This document shows positions 45,344 to 56,694 of a stretch of DNA of 64,000 bases, in pieces. The translations under genes and the position numbers were made by a program. The notes under the pieces were generated by a model that made no database searches, was not told the DNA's origin, and was given only the letters and a program-made list of their open reading frames with translations. The stretch spans positions 14,324,645-14,388,644 of the forward strand of contig JACGWO010000006.1 of assembly GCA_034509735.1 (NCBI GenBank), read 5' to 3'. The stretch is from Sesamum alatum. Taxonomy: Eukaryota; Streptophyta; Magnoliopsida; Lamiales; Pedaliaceae. Within the stretch, counting starts at the first letter, position 1. Each line of letters begins with the position of its first letter.

Positions 45344-46325
45344 TGTTGGAATAGATGACCAAAAAAGCCAACTGGATTGGCGGTTTTAGGAACTATTCAA
45401 CAATCTTTATGAAAAATAACTTTGTACTGATGAACATGGTAAGTTTTTGTCATTGGCACATGTGTCTGTTGTGCTTACAGATTACGTTAAAAGATTCTTT
45501 AACGTCACAACAGATGCCCAAAGACCACTTGAGCAGCCCATGTAGTTGGGTTGTGCATTGGATGGTGGCTATGAAACCAAGTGACGAGGGTTGGGTCTAA
45601 AACGTTCAAGTTAAGGACCTCGGGAGTAGGCATCGAGAGTCTATGGAGACTTGCACTGAGAGTTGTATTCATTGGATGAGTATCGTGTTTCATCAGCGAC
45701 AGGCGTGGGACACCTAACAATCTTAGTGCGTTGGTCGACTGGGGTCGAGACCGATTGAACTGACTCACGGGGATCATTCACATGGACGTTTTGGAGTCTT
45801 GATCGGTATGATTCGAGTTCCCGATTATGATGGTACAGGAGTAGTTCTCAGACTTGAGGAACCACGAAAATCACGTGCACACGATGACTATATCTTGGAT
45901 CTGGCGAGAGGTGTTTCATGTCGCGGATATGTTCATTATAAGCCTTGTTCAGTGCAAGTCAGAACGTGTAGTAAGGATGGTGGGTTTCAAGAAGAGGACC
46001 CATCCCCTGTTAGTATGTGAAGAGGTATCTCCTATGCACTCGGAGACACGTTCATGCTGCTTAAAACTGTGGCCACAGTGGTTGATCGAGCAGGGAATGG
46101 TTCCCTGCGTCGATGCAATGGGCATGCGTAGTCTCAAGTATTAAGCATAGTTGCCTAGTCAAGGATGGGAACCGACGCTCAATTCATACCCTAGACAAGG
46201 CCAGGAGGCGGTAGACGGAAGGACTGTACCCGTACGAAATCGGTGCCTAAATGTTCAAGCCAAGATTCTCCTAGTATCTAGTGTCATGGATCGTTGCTAG
46301 ACGGCTATCCAAGGTAACGGGCTTC
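45344..46325 (+). mobile_element. LTR I, family-1-like, first part
   Basis: TGTTGGAATAGATGACC begins here. The following sequence matches the reverse complement of the family-1 LTR: GCATTGGATGGTGG, the CTGTGGCCACAG palindrome (46067-46078), GCATAGTTGCCTAGTCAAGGATGGG, and GTCATGGATCGTTGCTAGACGGC. The preceding GCACT (45339-45343) would be its TSD. It is cut at 46325 by LTR J. Confidence 0.75.
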
Positions 46326-46722
46326 TGTTGGATATGTTAATAAGTGACCGTGAAGCCAATCTGATTAGGCTAATGTAACATATGTCTGAACAATTTCAGA
46401 GTTTTAATAAATTGTAATGAATAAGAAAGTGATATTCATTTGGCTTAATACTCTGTTTGTGTTCACTTACTGTTTTACGTTAACAGATTACTGCACAAGC
46501 AAAGCCCACAGATCGAAAACACATTCCGGGAGACTGAAACTGTGCATTGGATGGTGGTTCATGAAATCAGTTTTACCGGATCGGTCTGAAATACTCCAAG
46601 TCAAGGAATCTCGAGATAGAGTATCGAGAATCCGTGTGAGACTTTCACTAAGCATTTGCAGTCACGTTTCATCGACAAGTGATGAGGCTCGTCCATGCAA
46701 TGTTAGTGGGTCAGCCAGCTAG
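46326..46722 (+). mobile_element. LTR J, first part
   Basis: TGTTGGATATGTTAATAAGTGACCG resembles the start of the solo LTR at 6220 (AAGCCAATC..TTAGGCT..ATGTAAC). It continues to GTTAGTGGGTCAGCCAGCTAG, then is interrupted by element E. Predicted left TSD GCTTC (46321-46325). Confidence 0.7.
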
Positions 46723-48905
46723 TGTTAGTTTCGCATAGATCTCGAGACGTTAAACGCAACGGAAAATTAGATTTTAAATTACAATAAAATATTGTAATTA
46801 GCGATCAAATCGCCCGTCTCGTTGCTACTACGATGCGGATCTCATGCATAAAGGAGTCAATTGTATTGTTTAGGATACCTACCTTGGTGTTCGTCGGTTG
46901 GTGTACATGACGTAAACATTCTCAAGAACGATTCCCATCTAAGCAATCGGTAGAAAAACGGCTACTAGTCCTTCGGTACGGTAAAATTTTTCCAATCATT
47001 GTTCACGGTACGAACACATATGTCTTCCCTCTAAAGATAGTCCACACCACCTATGATGGAACCTCCAATAACCCTATGCTAGTAGGCATTAGAGGATTTC
47101 GGTAGATCAACGATTGATCAACAGAGAAGACAAGAAACTCATTTCTTGTGAGGAGTTGAACGAGAGCAAGAGAGCAAAGGGAGCAAATGTAGCAAAGCAT
47201 TGTCAAGCTAACTTGTGAATGGCAAAGGTCTCCTATTTATAGACCTTTCATTGAAGAAGCCAAGTTCAACTTGTCTTTTTCTTCTTGCAAAGAGGAAGAC
47301 AAGTTTGATTCTTCTTCTTACAAAAGGACAAACTTGTTTTGTCATATTAAGAAGAGAAGTTCAACTTTGCTTCTTCATCTTGCAAAGAGGATGACAAGTT
47401 TGATTCTTCTTCTTACAAAATGACAAATTTCTTTTGTCATATTAAGAAGAGAAGTTCAACTTTGCCTCTTCTTCTTATATAATGACAAACTTGTTTTGTC
47501 ATATTAAGAAGAGAATTTCGACTTTGCTTCTTCATCTTATGAAGACAAGTTCGACTTTGCTTCTTAGTCTTTCGAGAAGACAAATCCAACTTTGCTTCTT
47601 CGTTTTTCAAGAAGACAAATCCAACTTTGCTTCTTCAAGTTTAAGAAGACAAATTCAACTTTGCTTTTTCGTCTTCAAGAAGAGAAATCCAACTTTGCTT
47701 CTTCACAAGAAGACAAGTTAAACTTTGCTTCTTCAAGAAGACAAGTTCAACTTTGCTTCTTCATCTTCTCCATAATTAATCCAATTAATTATTTTAAAGA
47801 ATTCCATCATGGATTTGTGTGTGACCCTTTAGGTTTACTACTCAGTTAGACTTGGGCTTGTATCACATATACAATTTAATTAGCAAGTTATTTGCATTAG
47901 ATTAATTAGATCATATCATAATTAATCACCCTCAATTAACTCCTTAATTGGAGGGTACCCGTTACCATGGGTGGCCACCTAGCAGTAGTCCATGGCACTA
48001 GAGAATAGGTGAATCTACGTGAACCTGTATGTTACGAGTTCCATGCAAATACAGTCCTTCCATCAAGATAATATCCCGATCGAAGTCTTGGGCACGGAAT
48101 TGAAATCGGTTCCCATCTAGGACTTCAATATCTATGTATCAACTCTACACTTTGTGCTACTCATTTATTCATATAGGAAACTCCTTTCTTATTTGATCAA
48201 CTACGGTGGCCACAGATTTAGGAAAACACAATGTAGAGAACATAGGAGATTCTTCATCATCTCATGATGAGCGATGGATCCTATTTTGGAACTCACCAAC
48301 CTCCATACATGCTCTGACTATGTCCCAAACATGGCTTTTTAACAACTATAGAAGAAACCATAGCTGCGTCAGACATGATCAAGTCATAGCCGTCCTATGC
48401 ACAAGGTTACTGTGGAACCTCAAGTCAAAGGACCACTTAATGCACTATCGTAACAAAGAAGAATCAAGTTATACTGATCATGCCCCACAAGGCTTCCATA
48501 TGACATCTCCTACGAGCCAGTTCAGTGAACTTGATAACTCCTTATCAAGCATCCACTAAAGTGCGTAGACGTCATACGTCATTGTCTATGAAACACAACA
48601 ATCATCATATGGACGCATCACTTAGTGCAAGTCTCTAAGGAATCATGGTCAATGCCCCATCTTGACTGATTCATCGACTTGGAACATTTTAGATCAAACC
48701 ATAGAGGTTGGTTTTCATGGTTGCCATCATTTGCGCAACCCAACCCCATAGCACTAGATCTAAGGGCTTCAACAAAATGCATACAAATATTTGTATTCAC
48801 CATAAGATGAAGATGGCCAAATAACAATTCTTAATATTAATATATTATTGAAAAAGATCGTTTAGAATGAGCCAACAATTAGCTTGACGGTCACCAATTC
48901 TAACA
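46723..48905 (-). repeat. Element E 3' LTR
   Basis: 2183 bp between TGTTAGTTTCG and CCAATTCTAACA, followed by the purine tract ATCTTCCACTTGGCC (48906-48920). A minus-strand TATA box (TATTTATA, 47234-47241) lies just downstream in sense of a minisatellite. It contains GGTGGCCACAG (48205-48215) and the CCATGG block (about 47959-48010). Confidence 0.88.
47262..47765 (-). repeat. Minisatellite in E 3' LTR promoter region
   Basis: Diverged units of about 35-38 bp built on GAAGACAAATCCAACTTTGCTTCTTC (+ strand), some with ACAAACTTGTTTTGTCATATTAAGAAG. The array lies immediately upstream, in sense, of the TATA box. The 5' LTR has the same type of array (53905-53971 and 55915-56430) with a different arrangement. 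Confidence 0.85.
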
Positions 48906-51700
48906 ATCTTCCACTTGGCCTAAAAGCCAATTGCCCATAAGCTCATGCCCATCTTCTCAAGATGCTGAGTATGTGCAATCTAGAATCAGGCTTAGGTAGC
49001 GGTCTGCTATATTCTATATTAATGCAATGCGACCTAGTATTAGCACATTTGTGTTTGGATCTGTAATGAGGTCTTGGCATTCACGCTTGAGTCACTGCCC
49101 CATTTATTATAACAAGGTATAACTACAGATTCAATAATGCTAGGTACTACACCCAACTCTTGGATGTAGTTTACATCCAAACTACATCTTTTGCAGCTTT
49201 ATAAGCTACAATATACTCGGCCTGTGACGTGGAATTGCCGTCTAATTGACAGCTCCTCGATTTAGCCGAAATACATACCCAGATTTAGATTTAGCATTGA
49301 TAATATCTATTTAGCTCCCACTGACCTCTTAGTACACTAGTGAACCATATTCATTAATGACACAATCATACAACTTTATGACTATGAAAAATGATTATTA
49401 AACTTCGGGTTGCCTATTTAAGTCCATAAATAGGCCCTTTGGAGTTTACAAACTTTTTGTTTCTCCTGAGGTTGATCCATGTAGATCTCTTCCTCAATAA
49501 TTCTACTAATGAATGTAGTCTTTACATCTACTTGTCATATCGCATAGTCATAGTACATGACTATGACAAGTTGGATGAATTTGGCCATAGTCGATGGAGA
49601 ATATGTTATCTCAAAGTCCACATGGTTTCTTTGAGTGTAACCTTTCACCATCAATAGGGCCATAAAGATCATTATCTCTCCATCAACTCCAAGCTCAAGC
49701 TTGTAGACCCATTTACACCCAACGGGCCTAACTTGCTTAGGTGGGTCTACAAAGTCCATACTTTGTGGAGTTTATGGAGTCCATCGTGGATTTTGTGGTC
49801 TCAAGTCACTTTCCCCTAATCGTCTCTTTTAAGGTCATTTGGATCATTATCCAATTTACTAGTCAAAGCTTGTATATCAATAAGGTCAATATGGGATGCT
49901 ATGAGCATTTCCATTACCATAGTTCGTGCATCACTCGACTCTTCGAGCTGTAAGCTATCTATTTGAGTATCGATAGAAAACCCTTTTTTTTTTAAAAACA
50001 CTGCATTTCTCGAAATAAATACTTTGTATCAAGAGATCACAAAATACTATCCTGTAGTTTCTTTTTGGATACCCAACCCAATGTGGATCTAGTATCCAAC
50101 CAAACTCCCACTAGTCTCTCGACGTACACAGGACACCCACATATCGTAAGATATGTGTGGGAGGGTGAATTGTCATGCCATGTCTTATATGGCATTTTGG
50201 GTACGACTTTAGATGAAGCCATCTTCAATAACTTGGCAAACCAATTCAGACGCGTAGCCTTAAAACGAAAGAGGTAATGTAGCAGAACTCATCATGGACC
50301 GAATCATGTTCAATAAGATTTAATTCCTCATTTCAGCCATGCCGTTAAGTTGTGGCATTTGCAGGAGACGTCCACTGAGACAGAATCCCATTCTCTTTTA
50401 GGCAATCCAAGAATTTTGTATTTAAGTACTCAACACTTCGATAGGATCAAAGGTTCTTAATTTTGCACTCAATATGAATTTTCTACTCCTAGTTTGAACT
50501 CTTTGAACTTTTCAAACTCTTCAAACTTGTACTTCATTAAGTATACATAACCCAACCGTGAGTGATCAGTGGTGAAGGTTATGAAGTAAGAAAATCATCT
50601 TTGGGCCTTTGAGTACATCACAAACTTCTGTCTGGATGAAATCCAAAAGATTCATGGCTTTTTGCTCTTTTGTCCGACAAATGGCTTAACAATCTCTTTT
50701 CCCTTCAGAAAAGATGCATAAGTGAAAGAGCATCCAAATAATCTATTTCTAGATTCTTGGAGTGAATCTATCTCTTCATCTTATCCTTTGGAAATGAGAC
50801 ATAGCCTAGCTTGCCATGTTTGTGTATATTCTTGATTCCTCCAACTTTCTTTTATGTTGAATATCCATAATCAAATTATGATCAGAATTAATATACAAAC
50901 TAATTATGAATATGGGTAACACATAAATTATTTGTGTAAGTACCAAGTGAAACTTTTAAAGAAAATATTTTAATAGTAAAATAATCTTCACTTGGCACAA
51001 AAATACTATTCACTAACATCCTTGCTAACTACCAAGGATTTGCTACTATGGCTTCATCAGCAAACTTACTTGCCACTTCATAAGCCTTAGGATCACCTTG
51101 TTTTAACTTGGTCATTTGCTTCTTTGGCGTTGCAACTTTTGCAAACATAAGCTCCATATATCTTGCAATTATATTGCTAATATGCGCTTCAAGCTTGGTA
51201 TCACATACCCAAGAAACAATGTTAGCAACCATGTTAAATTCCAATATTAAAGATACTTTGGGGTGTAGCAAGACACTTCTTGCAATACCTCTTTCAATGG
51301 CTAGTTTCATGGCAATGGAAATACTTGTCAGTACTTTGATCATTTTGGTTCATTTTCTGTAAGATCATTAGAACTTCCTCTCACGTGTCATATCATATAT
51401 GCTTATCTTCCACCCCAGAATAATTCCTTGTGAGTAGGTGAAGATTATATGTGTTCAGAATTAGGTGTCCATATTATTTGTCGTAAACACTTTACTTAGT
51501 GATGTTACCATAACATCTAGTTCGTAAGATATCCTTTTTCCAGCAATTGAATGTCTTACATTTCTTGTTGGTGGATTCCTCACATGGGTCAACTCAGAGA
51601 AAATCTTTCCAAAATATATAGGTTTCTTGGAACCCAAAATAATTTTTGAAATTCTCAAACCAATCAAAGTAGTGATGCTCAATTAGTGAACAAGTCACAT
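48906..51700 (-). pseudogene. Element E gag-pol remnant
   Basis: In sense order from 51700: a Gag relic (DWFENFKNYFGFQETYIFW, sister NWLRNLRIVLDYENHGYVMDE), protease relic MVANIVSWVCDTKLEAHISN where the catalytic DTG reads DTK, an integrase relic (about 50850-50030; LVGVWLDTRSTLGW near 50090 matches LVGDKLESRSSLCRF), an RT entry (49759 on, DPPKQVRPVGCKWVYKLELGVDGEI) and RNase H pieces. Stops and shifts are everywhere and the YVDD region is not found. This is an old copy. Confidence 0.75.
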
Positions 51701-52080
51701 AAAAATGGTTATGAGTGGTTTTATGCATCAACAAAAAATATAAGCATTCTTTCAATCATTGTTAATTTTTCAATTTATGATATGGTCTTTAATCATAAAT
51801 TGCTCCCACTATTTCTTCAAAATTCCATAAACCCTCATATGGATTTTCGGGAAACCTTTTTCTAGTGGGCTTGAGGTCCATAGAACTATCTCCATACCCC
51901 ATTGTTACGATTCGCATGGAAATAATTCTAAGGGAGGTGACTTTCACCATTCTCATCCCCATGAGATCCCCAAGATGTTTTGCCTCATTTTTCACATAAT
52001 CCCAAGGACTCCAAGTGAATTATGCTACTCCATGTTAAGCCCAACCCATCAACCAAAAGGACCCTTATACTATCGCCCCC

Positions 52081-52176
52081 CATGACTCGTGAGACTGGAA
52101 AATAAGCAAGCAATCTACTTGTTCACAGTGACAGTACAATTTTTCACTACTTTCAAATCATTCCACGATTCGTGAG
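52081..52176 (-). promoter_or_regulatory. Paired CTCACGAGTCGTG motif, E leader
   Basis: CATGACTCGTGAG and CACGATTCGTGAG, start spacing 83 bp; retained although the rest of E is highly diverged. Confidence 0.55.
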
Positions 52177-52969
52177 ACAATGAAGTGAAAGGTGATAGCA
52201 TCTCATACATTGTCACTATGGATGGAAGGCTTGGATTATCAAATCTAATTTGATCTTATCTATCACGGGCTTAATATTTCAACTTGGATATTCCAAGTGA
52301 GGGTTCAAATAATTTGTTTAGGTAAGACCTTATTACAATAGTTTATTCTTAGCTTCTTGTTTATCATATATATTTTCATATATATCGTGTACATATGGAA
52401 AGTAAAGACACATAAATAAGGGATTAGAGCCTAGCATGTTCCTATTGGATGGTCATGAGCCCAATCACCGAGCCCATGGTGAATCAATGCTTAAAGGCTC
52501 CATGATCTTCCAATATATTTATCATATAAATACATCATATATATGCTTCATATATTATACATGAAAAATGATATATATCTTGCATTTATAAGAAAAACAA
52601 AGTTGTCTTTCTCAACTTTTGAAAAGACAAAACCAAGTTTTCCTCTTCCAATTTTGCAAGAGAAAACAAGATTTTCTTCCTCAACCTCTGAAGATAAAAT
52701 ACAAGTCTTCTTCCTTCAAGTTTTGTATTCAAAATACAATTAGAATATTGATATTCTCTTCAAAATAAATATTTGGATTTTCCAAATAATAGTCCTAATC
52801 ATATTAGGAATAAGTTTGAATTATTCTAATCAAATTGAAAGTGAAAGATCAATTTTTCTTTCTCAATTTTATATCCAAATATAAATTAGAAAACTAATAT
52901 TTTTAATAATTTAAAAATATTTTAGAATGATAAGAAAAATAGGAGAATATACAATAATCACCATAAAAT

Positions 52970-53200
52970 CTAACCATGTAGGCGGAAGATAAATCCGACC
53001 ATATAGGCGGAAGATAAATCCGACCATGTAGATGGAAGATTAAATCCGACCATATAGGCGGAAGGTAAAATCGACTATGTAGGCAGAAGTTAAATCCGAC
53101 CATGTAGGCGGAAGATAAATCCAATCATGTAGGCGGAAATAAAATCCGACCATGTAGGCGGAAGCGTAAGTTAAATCCGATCATGTAGGCGGAAGATGAA
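52970..53200. repeat. Minisatellite, nine units of about 26 bp
   Basis: Unit AATCCGACCATGTAGGCGGAAGATA with variants (ATATAGGCGG, ATGTAGATGG). Units are contiguous and slightly diverged, located about 150 bp from E's primer site. Not seen in other leaders. Confidence 0.9.
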
Positions 53201-53355
53201 ATACCTTAGAATCAAATTTCAACAATTGAAATATGCCCAAAAAAAAATTAAATTCAACACATCTAGAGATTAACACATAAAATTGAATACTTAAGCAATT
53301 TAATCCGATTAAATCGCATCAAACCAAAATAAATTCAATTGACTTGCATGACCGG

Positions 53356-53367
53356 GCTCTGATACCA
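53356..53367 (-). other. Primer binding site of E
   Basis: GCTCTGATACCA on the + strand, one base before the 5' LTR. Confidence 0.9.
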
Positions 53368-53971
53368 CTGTTAGTTTCGTATAGACCTCGAGACGTTAAA
53401 CGCAGCGAAAATTAGAGTTTAAATTACAATACAATATTGTAATTTGACATCGCTCGTCTCCTTGCTACTACGACGCGGATCTCATGCATAAAGGAGTCAA
53501 TTAAATTGTTTAGGTAACCAACCTTGGTATTCATCGGTTGATGTAGATGACGTAAACGTTCTCAAGAACGATTCCCTTCTAAGCAATCGGTAGAAAATGG
53601 CTACTAGTCCTTCGGTACGGTAAAATTGTTCCAATCATTGTTCACGGTAGGAACACATATGTCTTCCCTCTAAAGATAGTCCACACCACCTATTATGGAA
53701 TCTCCAATAACCCTATGCTAGTAGGCATTAGAGGATTTCGGTAGATCAACGATTGCTCAACGGAGAAGACAAGAAACTCATTTCTTGTGAAGAGTTGAAC
53801 GAGAGCAAGAGAGCAAAGGGAGCAAATGTAGCTAAGAAATTGCAAAGCATTGTCAAGCAAACTTGTGAATGGCAAAGGTCTCCTATTTATAGACCTTCCA
53901 TTGAAGAAGTCAAGTTCAACTTGTCTTTTTCTTCTTGCAAAGAGGAAAACAAGTTTGATTCTTCTTCTTAC

Positions 53972-55909
53972 TGTTAGAAAGGTGAACATGTAAGCCAATT
54001 TTGGCAGGAATATGTAACCTATGTCTAGACAATTTTAGGTGTTTTGATAAAACATATATGAATAAAGAAGTGAAAAGTTCATATGGCAATACTTTGTTTA
54101 CGTTCACTTATATCTGCTTTTACATATCTGTTCACTACGCAAACAAAGCCCACGGACTGAGAATCGATTTCGGGGACTGGGACTACGCTTGGAGGTAGGC
54201 CCATGAAATCAGTCTTACCGAATCAATCCGGAAATCTCCAAGTCAAGGAATCCCAAAAATGGGTACCGGGATTCCCTTTGAGACTTGCACTAAGCATCTG
54301 CTGTCGTATTTCATCGACGGGTGACGAAGGTCGTCTAAGCAGTGTTAGTGAGTCAGCATGCTAGGAAGCAGCTGACTGAGGTGACTCGCGGGAACTGTCT
54401 TACGGAGGACCTTGAGTATGGTCAGCGAGGTATGACGTGCATTCCCGGTTCCAACGGTACAGGCCAAGTCCTTTGACTTGAGGAACTGCTGAGAGATTGC
54501 CAAAATACTCTTGAGTAGTCATAAGCCATGTCTAGTGCAGCTCGGGTGTACAGAGTGACAGTAGTTTCCAAGAAAGGATCTGTCTCCTGTCAAAAGGTAT
54601 TGACAGTTGAGTCTCATGAAAGCTCTGTGTCTTGTCCCTGAAATCTGTGGCCATAGTAACTGAACAGAAGGGAAAGGTTTCCCTTGCAGCGTTTAGTAAG
54701 GACAGACCGACACTTAGGTCCAAAATGGGTACCTGCTTTTTCCGTGCCCTAAACTCTAAGTGATGAGACCGAAGACAGAAGGACAAGTGTACTGTTAGAG
54801 CCTAAATGTTCATCCCCGATTATTTCACCTAGTCTCTAGTGCCATGGACCGTTGCTAGATGGCCACCCATGGTAACGGGCGGATTCTAGGAATCCGACCA
54901 AGTCTAGCTGAATGGTGAACCTAAAGAGTCACACACTATCCACACACACTTAAGTATTTAATTTGGAATTAAATATTGGAGTAAAAGAATGATTAAATTA
55001 GATTTAATCGGGTCCTATATTTTCTTGGAGAAATTAATTCCTTCTATTTGATAAAGGGAATTAAATTAATAAATTGGATTTATTAAAGGGATTGATTTAA
55101 TGGGCCTAGAATAAATATTAATATTTATTTATTATATTTATTTGGCCTTTTGGAATATTTAATGGAATTTAAATATTCCATTAAATTAAAATCAACGGTT
55201 GAGATGGAAAGGGGAGATGGAAGGCTAGGATTAGTTTGACTAGGTCAAACACTAGTTTGACTAGGACTTTGACTAGGTCAAAATCCTAGTCAAATTAGAG
55301 CTCTTAGAGTTGGAGTTTAAAGAGGATTAAACTCCTCCTCTATATAAACCTCTAGCTTCCAACAATTGTAGGGTGATGAAATTCCAACACACACTCGTCT
55401 CTCCCCTCCTTACCTCTCGTCCGCCCCCTCTCTCTCTCTACAAGAAATTATTTTCTTGTTCTTTTGTTCTTGGAACACTAGAACATTGATGAATCAATAT
55501 CGTTAATTGATAACGTGTCGTTGATTCATCAACTCCAAAATAAATACTTGTTCGTTGCTAGCACGGCGTACAAGATACATGGGTGGATTGTGTGTCACGA
55601 TTTAGAGGGTCTCAAGAATGAGATCTCGGTGCAAAATGGGGAACAACGCGTGTAGCCGTTGAAGACGAAAACGACAACGGGTAGGTCTCGTTTTATTTTT
55701 CGTCCCTCTTTATTTTTTCATCTCTATGGCCTCCATGACTTCTTTACATGTTATATGATCATGAGATACACCGAACGCCCGGGAACCTCAAGGGTACGCC
55801 CCTTGAGCGTGTTCTTTTAAATTAAAAGCATGCTTTATTTTTGTATGTTTATTTTTTATCGCGCTTCCACATTCGCGCAATTCCCGGGACAATCCACCGA
55901 TTCCTTTCA
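53972..55909 (+). mobile_element. Solo LTR, family 2, TSD CTTAC
   Basis: 1938 bp, TGTTAGAAAGGTGAACATG to CCTTTCA, with TSD CTTAC at 53967-53971 and 55910-55914. TATATAAA at 55341-55348, CT-rich tract following, hairpin 55787-55807 (CTCAAGGG/CCCTTGAG, loop TACGC). It is inserted in the minisatellite of E's 5' LTR. Compared with the solo LTR at 1008 it lacks a short stretch near 54490 (GAACTGCTGAGAGATTGCC). Confidence 0.95.
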
Positions 55910-55914
55910 CTTAC

Positions 55915-56430
55915 AAAAGGACAAACTTGTTTTGTCATATTAAGAAGAGAAGTTCAACTTTTCTTCTTCATCTTGCAAAGAGGAAAACAAGTTTGTTTCG
56001 TCTTCTTACAAAATGACAAATTTGTTTTGTCATATTAAGAAGATAAGTTCAACTTTGCCTCTTCTTCTTATAAAATGACAAACTTGTGTTGTCATATTAA
56101 GAAGAGAAGTTCGACTTTGCTTCTTCGTCTTTAAAGAAGACAAATCCAACTTTGCTTCTTCAACTTTCACGAAGACAAATCCAACTTTGCTTCTTAGTTT
56201 TTGAAGAAGAAAAATCCAACTTTGCTTCTTTGTTTTTAAGAAGACAAATTCAACTTTGCTTCTTCGCCTTCAAGAAGACAAATCCAACTTTGCTTCTTCG
56301 TCTTTCAAGAAGACAAATCCAACTTTGCTTTTTAATTTTGAAGAATATAAATTCAACTTTGCTTCTTCACAAGAAGACAAATTGAACTTTGCTTCTTCAA
56401 GAAGACAAGTTCAACTTTGCTTCTTCATCT
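55915..56430 (-). repeat. Minisatellite in E 5' LTR
   Basis: Continuation of the 35-38 bp repeat array of the E LTR (AAGAAGACAAATCCAACTTTGCTTC). It can be compared unit by unit with 47330-47765. Confidence 0.85.
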
Positions 56431-56694
56431 TCTCCATAATTAATCCAATTAATTATTTTCAAGAATTCCACCATGGATTTGTGTGTGACCCTTTAGGTTC
56501 ACTAATCAGCTAGACTTGGGCTTGTATCACATATACAATTTAATTAGCAATTTATTTGCATTAAATTAATTAGATCATATCATAATTAATCACTCTCAAT
56601 TAACTCCTTAATTGGAGGGTACCCGTTACTATGGGTGGCCACCTAGCAGTAGTCCATGACACTAAAGAATAGGTGAATCTACGTGAGACTGTAT

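Larger units (their letters stand above)
51701..53355 (-). other. Element E leader
   Basis: AT-rich leader with conserved CTCCCACTATTT (about 51801), the paired CACGACTCGTGAG-type motif (52081-52093 CATGACTCGTGAG; 52164-52176 CACGATTCGTGAG), a CTTTCTCAACTTT-rich stretch (about 52600-52740) and a 26-bp minisatellite (52970-53200). No GC-rich block like that of A, B and C. Confidence 0.7.
53369..56694 (-). repeat. Element E 5' LTR, partial and interrupted
   Basis: 53369-53971 and 55915-56694 match the 3' LTR in order (46723 to about 48030). TATA box at 53884-53891 (minus). The minisatellite is split by a solo LTR. It stops at CTGTAT, where element D is inserted; the remaining part (from the CTGTATGTTACG equivalent) lies beyond the window. 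Confidence 0.87.

Noticed and set aside
47482..47849. Overlapping small frames with LCFF-type repeats
   Set aside because: Translations of the minisatellite in E's LTR; periodic with the DNA repeat and not a protein family.
52970..53200. CRISPR-like array of regular repeats
   Set aside because: Units are contiguous with no spacers, and the context is a plant retrotransposon leader.
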